From Klebsiella indica (lineage in GTDB: Bacteria; Pseudomonadota; Gammaproteobacteria; Enterobacterales; Enterobacteriaceae), in assembly GCF_005860775.1 (NCBI RefSeq), contig NZ_VCHQ01000024.1:1-64000 (forward strand): a DNA stretch of 64,000 nt, in the 5' to 3' direction. Below are positions 19,598-29,076 of the stretch, one piece after another; the stretch's first letter is position 1, and each line of letters starts with the position of its first letter. Both the position numbers and the translations under genes were made by a program. The notes under the pieces are model-generated. The model was not told the origin of the DNA. It searched no databases and saw nothing but the letters and a program-made list of their open reading frames with translations.

Positions 19598-19846
19598 TCA
19601 TTGCGGGAAGCGGGTCAGTAGCTGGTAGTTATCCCCGGTGACACAAAATATTGCTTCCGTTTCGCCGGGGATTACCCACTGCTGCTGCTCTCCCGCCTTA
19701 CAGCTCAGATAAATACAGAGTCCGCAGCCGCCGCGTAGCTGGCGGGGAATATCCTTTACCCGAAAATGCATTTCTGCGGCCTGCAGGGCTTTGCGCATCC
19801 TCACCACGCCTACCGTGGAATGAAATAAAAACAGATATTCCGTCAT
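19598..19846 (-). CDS. DUF3343 small protein (putative Se/S carrier-like)
   Basis: This 82-residue protein has a DUF3343 layout. It opens with MTEYLFLFHSTVGVVRMRKA and has a central GGCGLCIYLSC cysteine motif at about residues 39-49. AGAGGAG precedes the ATG, which overlaps the yjiL stop (ATGA). It is therefore the third gene of a yjiM-yjiL-DUF3343 unit. Members of this family are described as possible sulfur or selenium carriers. Here it may serve the iron-sulfur proteins encoded upstream. Confidence 0.8.
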   Translation of the reverse strand: MTEYLFLFHSTVGVVRMRKALQAAEMHFRVKDIPRQLRGGCGLCIYLSCKAGEQQQWVIPGETEAIFCVTGDNYQLLTRFPQ

Positions 19847-20610
19847 TTGCGACTCCTCTGGCGTAGACCAATCAGCGCCGCACCGATAGCCCCGGCAAAC
19901 TGAGCGTCGGGGTGGGTATGCACCGCCATGCCGATGTGCCCCTCCAGCATTCGTGCGAATGCCGCGCAATGGCTGACGCCGCCGGTAAACAGCAGTGGAC
20001 CATGCGCCGAAAGGCGGCCAATAAAATGGGCGCTGCGCCGGGCCATGGCATTGATGACCCCGGCAAGGATCGCCTCTGGCTGCACCCCTGCAGAACGCAG
20101 GCTGATGGCCTCGGATTCGGCAAATACCGTGCACATGCTGGTCATCTCATGCGGCTCAATACCCGCGGTGATGCTGTCCAGTTGCTCGACGCTGGCGCCC
20201 AGCGTGCGCGAGATCACCTCCAGGAAGCGACCGGTACCCGCCGCGCATTTGTCATTCATCAGAAAGTCGGTCAGATTACCGTCGTCATCCAGTTGGATAA
20301 CCTTACTGTCCTGGCCGCCAATATCGATGATCGTGCGGGTGGCGGGGGCCAGCAGGCGAGCCCCCAGTCCATGGCAGGAGATTTCGGTGACCTGCTTATC
20401 GGCAAAATCCACTAACTGGCGACCATAGCCGGTTAAGGTTAAAAACGGGCGTTCGCTTAACCCGGCACAGAGCGTTTCCCAGGCTTCGACGATGGCGTCG
20501 GCGGGGCGAAACGGCGTTGGGCTAAGAAAACGGCGCTGAATGATGCCGTTTTCAAGCAGGATGCCCTTTGTGGCGGTGGAACCGGAATCAATTCCTACGC
20601 AAACACTCAT
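19843..20610 (-). CDS. yjiL: 2-hydroxyacyl-CoA dehydratase activator-type ATPase YjiL
   Basis: This 255-residue ATPase of the BadF/BadG/HgdC family has an ASKHA fold with phosphate loop GIDSGSTATKG (6-16) and IDIGGQDSK. It keeps the two cysteines that bridge a 4Fe-4S cluster in the homodimer: Cys122 in NDKCAAGTG and Cys160 in MTSMCTVFAESE. It would drive one-electron transfer into the partner YjiM by ATP hydrolysis. The yjiM stop is 2 bp upstream of its start. The physiological substrate is not known. Confidence 0.9.
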   Translation of the reverse strand: MSVCVGIDSGSTATKGILLENGIIQRRFLSPTPFRPADAIVEAWETLCAGLSERPFLTLTGYGRQLVDFADKQVTEISCHGLGARLLAPATRTIIDIGGQDSKVIQLDDDGNLTDFLMNDKCAAGTGRFLEVISRTLGASVEQLDSITAGIEPHEMTSMCTVFAESEAISLRSAGVQPEAILAGVINAMARRSAHFIGRLSAHGPLLFTGGVSHCAAFARMLEGHIGMAVHTHPDAQFAGAIGAALIGLRQRSRK

Positions 20611-20612
20611 GC

Positions 20613-21770
20613 TTACTCCTCGAGCATTTCAACAAAGGCTGCGACACGCGTGCTGAGCTGGCCGATATCCGCCGTTGAATAGTCGGTCTCGATAGCGATA
20701 TAGGGAATGTTGTGCTGCTGGCGCACGTGACGTTTAATCGCCAGCGATTCCACCGCGTAGGTATGGCAGGCCTGCAAAATGACATCCACCACGCCATCGG
20801 CCTGATACTCGTCAATCATCTGGCTGAGCAGGGTTAAGCGCTGGTCATTCGGTGAGATGCAGGAGCAGCCGATGGCGAGATATTTGTCGGTCAGGGCGTC
20901 GTAAACGTCGCCGTTCTCCTCCACACAGCGTTCGGTGGCTTTGGCGCCGGTGCAGTTTTCAAAGCCCACCACCCAACCACCGTTCTCTTCAATAGCGCGG
21001 ACGACTTTTTCCGCCGCGCCGCCAATCGGGCAGCCGGTGATCAGAATACGTGGCCGCGCTTCCAGCCGTTTACCCTCGTGCCACTCCTGGCGAACCCGTT
21101 CAGCCATGTTATTGAGTTCATCAATCAACGCCTCTTTATCGAAGCGGAATGTCGCGCCGTAGACCACTTTTAAGATATCGCTGCCGCTGAGCGCGGGAGG
21201 ATTGAGTTGCCCGACGCGATAGAAATTCGCCAGCGCCCGGCGTTCACGATTCTTGAGGATAATCGCCTCGCGCAGTGCGGCTTCGGTGATCGGCGTGCCA
21301 AAACGCGCCTCAACCACCTGCTGCAGGCGCAGAATTTCCGCTTTCCACAGCGCTCTTGAGGCCGCGTCGTTGGCGCTATTGGGCAGTTGCATAATGTGCA
21401 CCGCCTTAAACTCGGCCATGTATTCGTACATTTTCTTTTTGCCGTCGCAGGTGGTTTCACCCACCACGAGGTCGGAAAAGTAGAAGTAGGGACATTTGTC
21501 GGTTTTGCCAAAGCCGTAGCTGCTTTTTATCAGCGGACAGAGATTGCGCGGCAGATCTTTTTCCGCCTCTTCAATCGTTTCGTCAGAGGTTGAGCACAGC
21601 GAAACGACTACCGCACCTGCGGCCAGCGGGATCTCTTGTGGCATAAAGGTGCAGTAGGTACCAACCAGCGGAATATGGTGTTCTTTAAGCTCCATGACCG
21701 TGAGAAATCCCTTCTGGCGGGCTGCAGAGAACTGGTCAAAGATGGCGGGTAGATCGGTGATAAGTGACAT
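20613..21770 (-). CDS. yjiM: 2-hydroxyacyl-CoA dehydratase-like reductase YjiM
   Basis: This 385-residue protein of the HgdA/HgdB (double-cubane cluster) family carries cysteines at GTYCTFMPQ, NLCPLIKSS and QACHTYAVES that should bind an Fe-S cluster. AAGGAAAACC precedes the ATG; an upstream in-frame start 19 codons earlier is less likely. It is the first gene of yjiM-yjiL-DUF3343. Only one reductase subunit is encoded, whereas true dehydratases have two. It is thus like the double-cubane reductases whose substrates are small and mostly unidentified. Confidence 0.9.
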   Translation of the reverse strand: MSLITDLPAIFDQFSAARQKGFLTVMELKEHHIPLVGTYCTFMPQEIPLAAGAVVVSLCSTSDETIEEAEKDLPRNLCPLIKSSYGFGKTDKCPYFYFSDLVVGETTCDGKKKMYEYMAEFKAVHIMQLPNSANDAASRALWKAEILRLQQVVEARFGTPITEAALREAIILKNRERRALANFYRVGQLNPPALSGSDILKVVYGATFRFDKEALIDELNNMAERVRQEWHEGKRLEARPRILITGCPIGGAAEKVVRAIEENGGWVVGFENCTGAKATERCVEENGDVYDALTDKYLAIGCSCISPNDQRLTLLSQMIDEYQADGVVDVILQACHTYAVESLAIKRHVRQQHNIPYIAIETDYSTADIGQLSTRVAAFVEMLEE

Positions 21771-21852
21771 GGTTTTCCTTCCCCGTACACGGGAGATGAT
21801 GAAAGAAGCCACATTATAACCCTGCAAACACTACGTATTTATTGATCTCCCG

Positions 21853-22092
21853 CTAATAGATCTTTTTCAGATCCATCTCTTCCTGGATTCGATCGCTCCA
21901 GGCAAGGTGAGTGCTAATCGCCGCATCAATCCCGGCATTGTAAAACGTTGGGCCCAGTTCTTTAGTGATAAAGTCGATAAAGAATTCGGCATCAAATTGC
22001 TGCAGTTCCAGTTCAAAATTATCTTCGCAGTATTTACATAACTTTTCGCGCAGCAAATCGCGTTGCGCCAGGCTGAGATCGATATCGTTCAT
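21853..22092 (-). CDS. DUF2164 family small protein
   Basis: This 79-residue cytoplasmic protein has the DUF2164 pattern: LREKLCKYCEDNFELELQQFDAEFFIDF followed by GPTFYNAGIDAA. It is acidic and without membrane segments. It lies 82 bp upstream of yjiM on the same strand, so co-transcription is possible. No function is known for the family. Confidence 0.75.
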   Translation of the reverse strand: MNDIDLSLAQRDLLREKLCKYCEDNFELELQQFDAEFFIDFITKELGPTFYNAGIDAAISTHLAWSDRIQEEMDLKKIY

Positions 22093-22707
22093 TACATTCC
22101 TTAATAAATATTGTTACCGTTAGACAGAATTCAAAATTATATCCGATATTAATGATTAACTTGCCCGAAAGCGCGATGTTTTTCCTCATCAGGAAGATAT
22201 TGATAAAATATGTCAGAGTATAGAACATGATCTGGATCAAATTTCATCGGATTAAATGGAAATAATCAATATTTCTCATAACATCATGAATTTAAATGGG
22301 ATAGTATCATCTCGCCAGTGTTAGCAACATTTAGTTGCGTTCGCCTTTTTTCAGCATAGTAATATCTATCTGAATATTCTCTGGCCTGATTCTGGATTAT
22401 CAGGCTGACGGAATTTATCTATATCCGTCATATTTCAAGTTGCTTATGCGTTGACGACGCGCGTTATTCGGTCCGTTCAGGGCTGCTGCAGGCAGCGTTC
22501 AAATCTGTTTCTGGCAGATTTGTCTCCCGAATCACTTACTTGCGTAAGCTCATCGGGACACTCTTGCTTGCCGCATGGCCGGTCTTCGGTATCGTGTTTC
22601 GGAGTCGGCGTATGCGCGTTCAAAACGGTTATCGTTTGTCCTGCAACTCGAATTATTGAGGGTATATAAGTACATTTTGACAGCGATTCATTTATCATGG
22701 GTGAAGG
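22093..22707. other. intergenic region with a large repeat, upstream of ibrA
   Basis: This 615-bp gap between divergent genes holds AT-rich DNA (22100-22420) and then the ~249-bp repeat listed separately. No ORF here is convincing. The repeat ends about 40 bp before ibrA, so the ibrA promoter must lie within or just after it. Confidence 0.55.
22420..22668. repeat. palindromic-ended ~249-bp intergenic repeat
   Basis: The left end TATATCCGTCATATTTCAAGTTGC is an imperfect inverted copy of the right end GCAACTCGAATTATTGAGGGTATATA. Internally there are nested hairpins (GCTGCTGCAGGCAGC, CAAATCTG..CAGATTTG, AAACGGTTATCGTTT). It encodes nothing. It has the look of a non-autonomous dispersed repeat (MITE-like or BIME-like) of enterobacteria. 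A similar right end occurs near 13410-13442. Confidence 0.65.
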
Positions 22708-23919
22708 ATGAAGCTCGTAAAACTGAATATGAATGTTTTTGACGCTGCCCTGATGCGCTTAGATTGGGTATTTGATACCTTTGATCGGGTGTGTTTATCT
22801 TTTTCCGGCGGCAAAGATTCAACGGTATTATTTCATTTGGCTGCCGCCGTCGCGCGGAAAAAAGGGAAGACATTTGCGGTATTGTTTGTTGACTGGGAAG
22901 CGCAGTATTTATTAACCATTCAACATGTACAAAATATGAAAGACCGTTATCAGGACGTCGTGAGTCGGTTCTACTGGGTGGCGCTGCCTATGACAACGGT
23001 GAGCGGCGTATCGCAACATGAGCCCGAATGGGTTGCCTGGCGTCCAGGGGTGGAATGGGTGAGACAACCGCCTCATGATGCCATCACGGATGCGGCCTTC
23101 TTTCCTTTTTATCAGCCAGAAATGACATTCGAATCCTTTGTCCCGGCTTTTGCGCACTGGCTGGCCGCAGGCAAAAGTCTCGCCTCGCTGATCGGTATTC
23201 GTACCGACGAGTCGCTGCATCGCTATATGGCGCTAACCTCATCGACGAAACTGCGCTTTGAGGAAGATAAACCCTGGACGACGGCCTCGCCGGAAGGGTT
23301 TAGCTACACCTGCTATCCCCTCTATGACTGGCGGACCCGCGATATCTGGATTTTTAATCACAAGTCGAAACTGCCCTACAATCCACTTTATGATCTGATG
23401 TATCGTGCTGGCGTGCCATTGAAGAATATGCGCGTATGCGAACCTTTTGGCCCTGAGCAGCGTCGTGGGCTATGGCTCTATCATATTCTGGAACCTGATA
23501 CGTGGGAGCGCATGTGCCGTCGGGTATGCGGGGCGCACAGCGGCGCGATTTACGCCAATACCAGCGGCGATTACTTTGCGCTGAAGACGAAAATCCGCAA
23601 GCCGCCGCACTATAGCTGGCGCGAGTATGCGCTCTTTTTGCTCGATAGCATGCCGGAAAAAACGGCCGAGCATTACCGGAATAAAATCGCGATTTATCTG
23701 CGCTGGTACCAGACCCGCGGTTTCCCCGATGATATTCCCGATGAGCAGGAAAAAGATCTCGGCTATCGTGATATTCCCTCATGGCGTCGTATCTGCAAAA
23801 CGCTACTGAAAAATGATTTCTGGTGTCGGATGCTTTCATTCAGTCCGACGCAGCCTAAGCACTATGAACGGTACTGTCGGCTTATGGGTAACAAACGCAA
23901 AGAATGGAGAGTGTTGTGA
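22708..23919 (+). CDS. ibrA: IbrA-like PP-loop phosphoadenylyl-sulfate reductase family protein
   Basis: This 403-residue cytoplasmic protein has an N-terminal PP-loop ATP-pyrophosphatase motif (FSGGKDST, residues 33-40) and a PAPS reductase fold with a C-terminal extension (DUF3440). In E. coli ECOR-9, IbrA and IbrB increase expression of eib immunoglobulin-binding genes. The pair is also like DndC/ParB-type modules in DNA modification systems. No eib gene is in the window. The gene overlaps ibrB by 4 nt and lies downstream of a large repeat. Confidence 0.85.
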   Translation: MKLVKLNMNVFDAALMRLDWVFDTFDRVCLSFSGGKDSTVLFHLAAAVARKKGKTFAVLFVDWEAQYLLTIQHVQNMKDRYQDVVSRFYWVALPMTTVSGVSQHEPEWVAWRPGVEWVRQPPHDAITDAAFFPFYQPEMTFESFVPAFAHWLAAGKSLASLIGIRTDESLHRYMALTSSTKLRFEEDKPWTTASPEGFSYTCYPLYDWRTRDIWIFNHKSKLPYNPLYDLMYRAGVPLKNMRVCEPFGPEQRRGLWLYHILEPDTWERMCRRVCGAHSGAIYANTSGDYFALKTKIRKPPHYSWREYALFLLDSMPEKTAEHYRNKIAIYLRWYQTRGFPDDIPDEQEKDLGYRDIPSWRRICKTLLKNDFWCRMLSFSPTQPKHYERYCRLMGNKRKEWRVL

Positions 23920-24545
23920 TATCACCGGATGTGGCTAAAACAGTGATTGAATATCTGCAATCGTTTGATGACCTTGATATGAAAATCAAGGCAATAAACG
24001 AGCTAAAGAGCCTGATTCATCAGCACAGTCCGTTTCGCCGTGAACCGGTGGACTGCGTTCTTTGGGTGAAGGCGCAAACGGTAGAGGCGAATGACTATAA
24101 TCCAAACGTGATGGCGAGTGTGGAAAAGCAGCTTCTGGAGCGCTCCATCGAGCTGGATGGTTTTACGCAACCGGTCGTGGTGGCTCGCCAGCAGCAGCGT
24201 CATCTGGTTGTGGACGGTTTTCATCGCCATCTGATTGGCCAGCGTCGTCCACAACTGAGCCGACGCCTGCATGGTTATCTTCCGGTGACGCTGATCAATG
24301 CCGAACGAGAGGGAGAGAAAGAGCGTATTGCTGCGACCATTCGCCATAATCGCGCCAGGGGCAAACATCAGATCGCGGCGATGTCGGATATTGTGCGCGA
24401 TTTACACCGTCAGGGGTGGGACGATCGGCGCATTGGCGAAGAGCTGGGTATGGATGCCGACGAGGTGCTGCGCCTCAAACAGATCAGCGGCCTGACGGAA
24501 CTGTTTGCCGATGAGAACTTTAGCGAGGCCTGGACCGTGGAGTAG
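23916..24545 (+). CDS. ibrB: IbrB-like ParB/sulfiredoxin-fold protein
   Basis: This 209-residue protein has a ParB/Srx-type motif (VVDGFHRHLIGQ), then a basic helical part and a predicted helix-turn-helix (RRIGEELGMDADEVLRLKQ). I chose GTG 23916, which overlaps the ibrA stop (GTGA) and has GGAG 6 nt upstream; ATG 23904 is the alternative. ParB-fold proteins of this kind can bind nucleotides or cut DNA. It always pairs with IbrA, which implies joint action. It is convergent with mdtM at 7 bp. Confidence 0.83.
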   Translation: MISPDVAKTVIEYLQSFDDLDMKIKAINELKSLIHQHSPFRREPVDCVLWVKAQTVEANDYNPNVMASVEKQLLERSIELDGFTQPVVVARQQQRHLVVDGFHRHLIGQRRPQLSRRLHGYLPVTLINAEREGEKERIAATIRHNRARGKHQIAAMSDIVRDLHRQGWDDRRIGEELGMDADEVLRLKQISGLTELFADENFSEAWTVE

Positions 24546-24552
24546 CGTTTCT

Positions 24553-25803
24553 CTACTCCTGCGTCTCCTGCATCGGCGTTGCATCCGGCAACTTGCGCAT
24601 CCGGTTCAGCAATCCTGCCAGACAGAAAGCGGCTGCTATCCCTGCCGCGACGCCCAGGATGTGAAAAGGCAGTCTGCCGCCATTAAACCACAGCCAGCGT
24701 GCTGCTTCGATGGAGAGTGCGCTGACGCTGAGGATCACAATGTTCAGCGAAGCGGAAACGGTGCCTTTTGGCAGATCGTTAGAGAACAGGGTAAAGCGGA
24801 ACAGCGTCGGGAAAATCAGCCCAATGCCAAAAGCATAGAAGCAAGTGCCCAGCACTGACCACAGCCAGATGTGCGGCCAAAGCAGATTGCCGGCGATCAG
24901 TAGCGTCAGTCCGGTCATTTGAATGGGTACTGCACGCCAGATAAAGCGTGGGTGGGCCGGATCTTTTACCCGGCGCGCCACTGACAGACTGGCGATAATC
25001 ACTGAGCTGAATATGGGGGCCTGAGTCCAGGCAAACGCTGCGGAGCTCAACCCGCCGTCATCAATCAGAATAACCGGTGAAACCGCAACCCAGCTCATCA
25101 GCGGGATATAACTGAGCGAGATCGTGGCGGCGCCGAACAGAAAGATTCGGTTGCGAAACGCGTCGCGGAAGTCGCGGACGACGCCGCTGACGCTAAAGGC
25201 AACGTCGCCGCGTCGTATGGTTTCCGGCATATTCAGCAATAGCCCCAGCCAGGCGATAAATCCCATCGTGGCAATAATACCGAACAGCGTTTTCCAGTGG
25301 ACGAAATGCATCAGCGCGGCGCCGGAGAGCGGGCCGATAATCGGGGCGATCAGCACGGTGGAGGTAATAATTGCCATTAGCTTGATCGATTTCGTCTCGC
25401 TGAACGCCTCCTGCACGGTGACGTAACCGACTGTAGCGATAAAACAGATGCTGGTGCCCTGGATAAAACGTGTTGCGAGGAATTGCGTCATCGAGGTGGT
25501 AAACATCGTCGCGCAGCAGGCAAGGGTAAAAATCAGCGCGCCGGTAAGCAGCACCGGCCGACGACCGACGCGGTCCGATAGCGGTCCGAGCAGCCACTGC
25601 AGTATCATTCCGCCAGCCATATACAGGCTAACCGATGCGGGCGCCAGCGCCACATCGGCGTCAAAATCATGCACGACGTGAATGATGCCGGGCTGGATAA
25701 GATCGGTGGTCAGGTAAGCGGCGAAATCATACAGGATCAGCGCCACAGGAAAGAACAGCGTGGCGGAATGCCGGGCGAAAAAACGAGTCATTCCTTGCAA
25801 CAT
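24553..25803 (-). CDS. mdtM: multidrug efflux MFS transporter MdtM
   Basis: This 416-residue inner-membrane drug/proton antiporter of the DHA1 family has 12 helices. The motif A loop [13 protein letters not shown] follows helix 2, and motif C lies in helix 5 ([12 protein letters not shown]). It matches E. coli MdtM closely as I recall it; that protein exports chloramphenicol, quaternary ammonium compounds and bile salts. AAGGAG lies 8 nt before ATG 25803. It is separated from yjiN by 311 bp. Confidence 0.92.
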   Translation of the reverse strand: MLQGMTRFFARHSATLFFPVALILYDFAAYLTTDLIQPGIIHVVHDFDADVALAPASVSLYMAGGMILQWLLGPLSDRVGRRPVLLTGALIFTLACCATMFTTSMTQFLATRFIQGTSICFIATVGYVTVQEAFSETKSIKLMAIITSTVLIAPIIGPLSGAALMHFVHWKTLFGIIATMGFIAWLGLLLNMPETIRRGDVAFSVSGVVRDFRDAFRNRIFLFGAATISLSYIPLMSWVAVSPVILIDDGGLSSAAFAWTQAPIFSSVIIASLSVARRVKDPAHPRFIWRAVPIQMTGLTLLIAGNLLWPHIWLWSVLGTCFYAFGIGLIFPTLFRFTLFSNDLPKGTVSASLNIVILSVSALSIEAARWLWFNGGRLPFHILGVAAGIAAAFCLAGLLNRMRKLPDATPMQETQE

Positions 25804-26114
25804 CAGTGGGCTCCTTGTCGAGTCTCTGTACATTTTATCGCCCGGCTCTGGCGTAATCCACCGCCTGACAGAAATGCGAGCACGGTCTGTAATACTGGTT
25901 GGTCATCGGGCTATCAAAACGCACAGCGTTTTGTTCAGGTACGGCCGGGAGGCAAAATGACCAGTGAAATAACCCCGGTGGGATAGATTCTGAACCGGCG
26001 CATGCTATTTCAGCAGTTCACACGGCAACAAATTTAGGGTCAATAGAAATATCCATATTTTTTAATATGTTAATTATCTTTATGATAAAAAGATATTAAA
26101 AACAATCTATTACG
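25804..26114. other. intergenic region mdtM / yjiN
   Basis: This 311-bp gap holds no supported gene. Near yjiN it is AT-rich with small hairpins on the minus strand (ATCTTT/AAAGAT, CATATT/AATATG) that could end yjiN transcription. The mdtM promoter should be in the same gap. Confidence 0.45.
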
Positions 26115-27392
26115 TCATATATGAAGATGCAGCAGCGACGGAATTTGTGAAAATAGCCACAATACCAGGCCGATAGTACCGCCAACCAGCGTGCCGTTGA
26201 TGCGGATAAACTGCAGATCCTTGCCAATGTTCAGTTCGATTTGCCGTGACATGTCGCGTGAGTCCCAGCTTTTTACCGTATCGCTAATATGGCGTGTCAG
26301 GAACGTCGCAAATTCTGGCGCAACCCGATGCGCCGCCTGCTCAAGATGCTCGCTCAGTGATTCACGCAGCGCTTTATCATGGAGCAGCGTTTCACCAAAC
26401 CATTGTCCGGCGTCGGCAATGCGCTGCTTAATACGTGAATGCTCGTGATTGACGTCGCGTTTGATCCAGCCGCGCAGGTCGGCCCATACCTCTCCAAGGT
26501 AACGATTAAAGGTTTCATCGTTTTTCAGATATGCCTTAATATGATCCGCTTTTTCCGCCATCTGCGGATCGGACTTAAGGTTGTCGATCAACGTCAACGT
26601 GGCGCGATCGAAGGCCTTGCGGATCTGATGGGCCCGATCCTGGCTGACTTCGTCAAGTAGCGTATTGACCGCATCGGTGACCATTTCCGCGCTGTGCTCG
26701 CCCAGCCATTCGGTGGGTAACAGTCTGGCCTTTAGCGGATGTTCGGTCTTCAGCCAGTGTACGATCCCGCGGGAGATAAATGCCCGTGAACTGTCGCGTT
26801 GTAGCAGGGCGATCAACTGGCTAATGAGCGAATCCAGCAGTTTCTGGTGGCGGTTATCGCGGGTCAGCCCTTCGAGCATCATGGCGCTGGTTTGGGTTAA
26901 ATCAACCTTATCAATCGCCTTATGCACCGCCCGACGCAGCAGACGTTGAATTCGCGCATCATCGGTCAGTTCCAGAAAGCCGCTCATCACTTGCAGCAGA
27001 TGCTGACCAATCCTGCGAGCGTTTTCCGGCTGGCTGAGCCAGTTGCCGAGCATTAGCGCCGGTTGATAGCGGCGGATTAGCGCCACCAGCGACGGCGTGT
27101 CGAGAAATTTTTCCTGCACGAAATGGCCGAGATTGTCCGCAATACGATTCTTATTGCGCGGGATAATGGCTGTATGCCGTGACACAAACGGCAGCGGAAT
27201 GCGGCGAAATAGCGCCACTACCGCAAACCAGTCCGCCAGCGCGCCAACCATCGCCGCTTCGGAAATAGCCTTCAGCGCACCGACCCACGGAGCCGGCGGC
27301 AGCACGAGAGTAGTGATAAAAATAGCGGCTGCGATCAGCAGCAGCAATAACGCCAGTCGTTTGGCGCGTTTCAGGTCAGCGATTTTATTCAT
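26115..27392 (-). CDS. yjiN: DUF445 inner-membrane protein YjiN
   Basis: This 425-residue protein is anchored by N-terminal helices (about residues 14-34, with a second hydrophobic part near 45-65 containing [21 protein letters not shown]). A last helix sits at the C-terminus ([16 protein letters not shown]). The long middle part is helical and cytoplasmic or periplasmic. It is of E. coli YjiN length. The ATG at 27392 matches E. coli; ATG 27404 overlaps the upstream lysE-type gene and is possible. Function is unknown. Confidence 0.88.
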   Translation of the reverse strand: MNKIADLKRAKRLALLLLLIAAAIFITTLVLPPAPWVGALKAISEAAMVGALADWFAVVALFRRIPLPFVSRHTAIIPRNKNRIADNLGHFVQEKFLDTPSLVALIRRYQPALMLGNWLSQPENARRIGQHLLQVMSGFLELTDDARIQRLLRRAVHKAIDKVDLTQTSAMMLEGLTRDNRHQKLLDSLISQLIALLQRDSSRAFISRGIVHWLKTEHPLKARLLPTEWLGEHSAEMVTDAVNTLLDEVSQDRAHQIRKAFDRATLTLIDNLKSDPQMAEKADHIKAYLKNDETFNRYLGEVWADLRGWIKRDVNHEHSRIKQRIADAGQWFGETLLHDKALRESLSEHLEQAAHRVAPEFATFLTRHISDTVKSWDSRDMSRQIELNIGKDLQFIRINGTLVGGTIGLVLWLFSQIPSLLHLHI

Positions 27393-27396
27393 AGGG

Positions 27397-28059
27397 TTAA
27401 GCATATAACCTGACGGCGAACGGGTGCAAAAACTGCCACACAATCCAGCAACCAAAAGCCATCAGTATGCCACCGGCTACCTGCTCAATTCGCCAGACGA
27501 CGGCGGAAAGGCGGCGTTGCACCGACGTGAGTGCCATTAGGGATACCAGTAACAGATCCCACAGCAACACGACGCCGGTCATCCAGACTCCGCTCACCAC
27601 TTGTTGCAACATCGTGACATTTGGGCCAAGTAGCGAGGTCATCAGCGCGAGGTAAAACAGGGCGTTTTTTGGATTGAGCAGTGAGGAACCGAGCCCCAGA
27701 AGCAGTTGTTTTAGCTGCGACGGGCGTGAAGCCGGCGCGCCGCGTAAATCCAGCATTGTCGGGCGACTGCGTACAAGCAAACTGCCAATCCACAGCAAAT
27801 ACGCCGCACCCAGCAGTTCAATCAGCGTAAAAAGCAGGGGGTGCTGGCGCAGAATTTCCCAGCCGATAATCGCCAGCATGATATAGAGGCCATTACCGGC
27901 AGCAATACCGACGCACAGCCCGGCGCTGCCGCGCAGCCGATAGCGGATGGCGTAGCCCACCAGCAGGAAAAAATCAGGCCCTGGGCTTAACAAGGCAACA
28001 AAATGAGAGAGCGCGAGCGCCGGAAAGGCTGAGGGAAAGAGCGTAGTAAGTGTGTTCAT
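27397..28059 (-). CDS. LysE/RhtB-family amino acid exporter
   Basis: This 220-residue inner-membrane exporter has about six helices and the family mark [17 protein letters not shown] near the N-terminus. The later segment [11 protein letters not shown] is typical of the RhtB branch. The ATG has GAGG upstream (GAGGTTGCT). It lies 46 bp downstream of an AraC regulator on the same strand and abuts yjiN. Exported substrates are usually amino acids such as homoserine or threonine. The exact one here is unknown. Confidence 0.88.
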   Translation of the reverse strand: MNTLTTLFPSAFPALALSHFVALLSPGPDFFLLVGYAIRYRLRGSAGLCVGIAAGNGLYIMLAIIGWEILRQHPLLFTLIELLGAAYLLWIGSLLVRSRPTMLDLRGAPASRPSQLKQLLLGLGSSLLNPKNALFYLALMTSLLGPNVTMLQQVVSGVWMTGVVLLWDLLLVSLMALTSVQRRLSAVVWRIEQVAGGILMAFGCWIVWQFLHPFAVRLYA

Positions 28060-28105
28060 AGCAACCTCAGTAATAAACTGAGGCCACCCTACGCCTGCGC
28101 GAACG

Positions 28106-28921
28106 TTAATTATTGTCTGATATTGATCGGCCCTGTGCGTACTGACGCGGCGTGGCGGCGGTATAGCTGACAAAGGTCTTATGGAAGTGACTCTGGTCGG
28201 CAAACCCGGCCTGATAGCCGACGTCGGCAATATTATCTCCGGCGCGCAGGCGCGTTTTGGCGAATTCAATACGCGCTATATTCAGAAAACTGGCAGGAGT
28301 CAGGCCAGTATCCTGCTTAAAGACGCGGATCAGCGTCTCTTTGCGCAGGGCGAACTCATCGGCGAGGTTATCCAGCGTAGGCGGAGCCTGCAGGCTTGTT
28401 CCCAGACGGTTAAACAGCCGTGAGCTGGTTTGGCTGAGCGCCAGAGGCGCGAGCGGGCGCAGAGGTAGGCACTGAAGTAATCGGGCTATGTTTGCGGGGA
28501 GCGTCGCGGTTTGTTGTTGTTTCATCTGGTCCACGATCTGCAGATACTGCGTGAAGAGCCCGCGGTCATGTATTACCGGCTGAGATGTCGCCAACTGGCA
28601 CTGAAGAGGAATATTCACCAGCTGTTGTCGGCACCAGTTTAAATCGAGGTAAAGCATATGGTAACTGCGCGGCTGATCGTTACGCGGATTGCAACTGTGG
28701 GGCGTTTGTGCAGGGATAAGAATCAGATCGCCAGTACGCAGTAGATACTCCTGTCCGTTGCAGATACAGCGCGTTTCCCCTTCAATAATCGCCCCGAGAG
28801 AGAGTTGTGGGTGATGGTGGCATTTATAGGCCTGGCGGCTGCGCCAGGTGCTGCGCAGCTCCAGCCAGGGAAGCTGCTCGTTGCGCCAGAAGGTTTGCGG
28901 AATATCACGGGGTTGCGTCAT
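28106..28921 (-). CDS. AraC-family transcriptional regulator
   Basis: This 271-residue regulator has an N-terminal cupin sensing domain (HHHPQLSLGAIIEGE; LIPAQTPHSCNP) and a C-terminal double helix-turn-helix (LDNLADEFALRKETLIRVF; IADVGYQAGFADQSHFHKTF). It lies directly upstream of and co-directional with the LysE-type exporter. That arrangement is common for AraC regulators of amino-acid exporters, where the regulator senses the exported compound. Confidence 0.87.
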   Translation of the reverse strand: MTQPRDIPQTFWRNEQLPWLELRSTWRSRQAYKCHHHPQLSLGAIIEGETRCICNGQEYLLRTGDLILIPAQTPHSCNPRNDQPRSYHMLYLDLNWCRQQLVNIPLQCQLATSQPVIHDRGLFTQYLQIVDQMKQQQTATLPANIARLLQCLPLRPLAPLALSQTSSRLFNRLGTSLQAPPTLDNLADEFALRKETLIRVFKQDTGLTPASFLNIARIEFAKTRLRAGDNIADVGYQAGFADQSHFHKTFVSYTAATPRQYAQGRSISDNN

Positions 28922-29076
28922 GGTGCGCTCGTGTTGGCAAGGGATGGTTTGTTATAACACAGATGGACACATTGTTTGGCCGCAAGCCCTCCATTCCCGA
29001 ATTAAAGCGTTGTGAACCCGAAGCTGGTGGTTATACGCCAGTAAGCGATCTCTTCTCCTGCCGGAAGGAGGACGTT

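Noticed and set aside
22451-22698. Short frames on both strands inside the ~249-bp repeat
   Set aside because: They follow the palindromic structure of the repeat, lack ribosome-binding sites and match no family.
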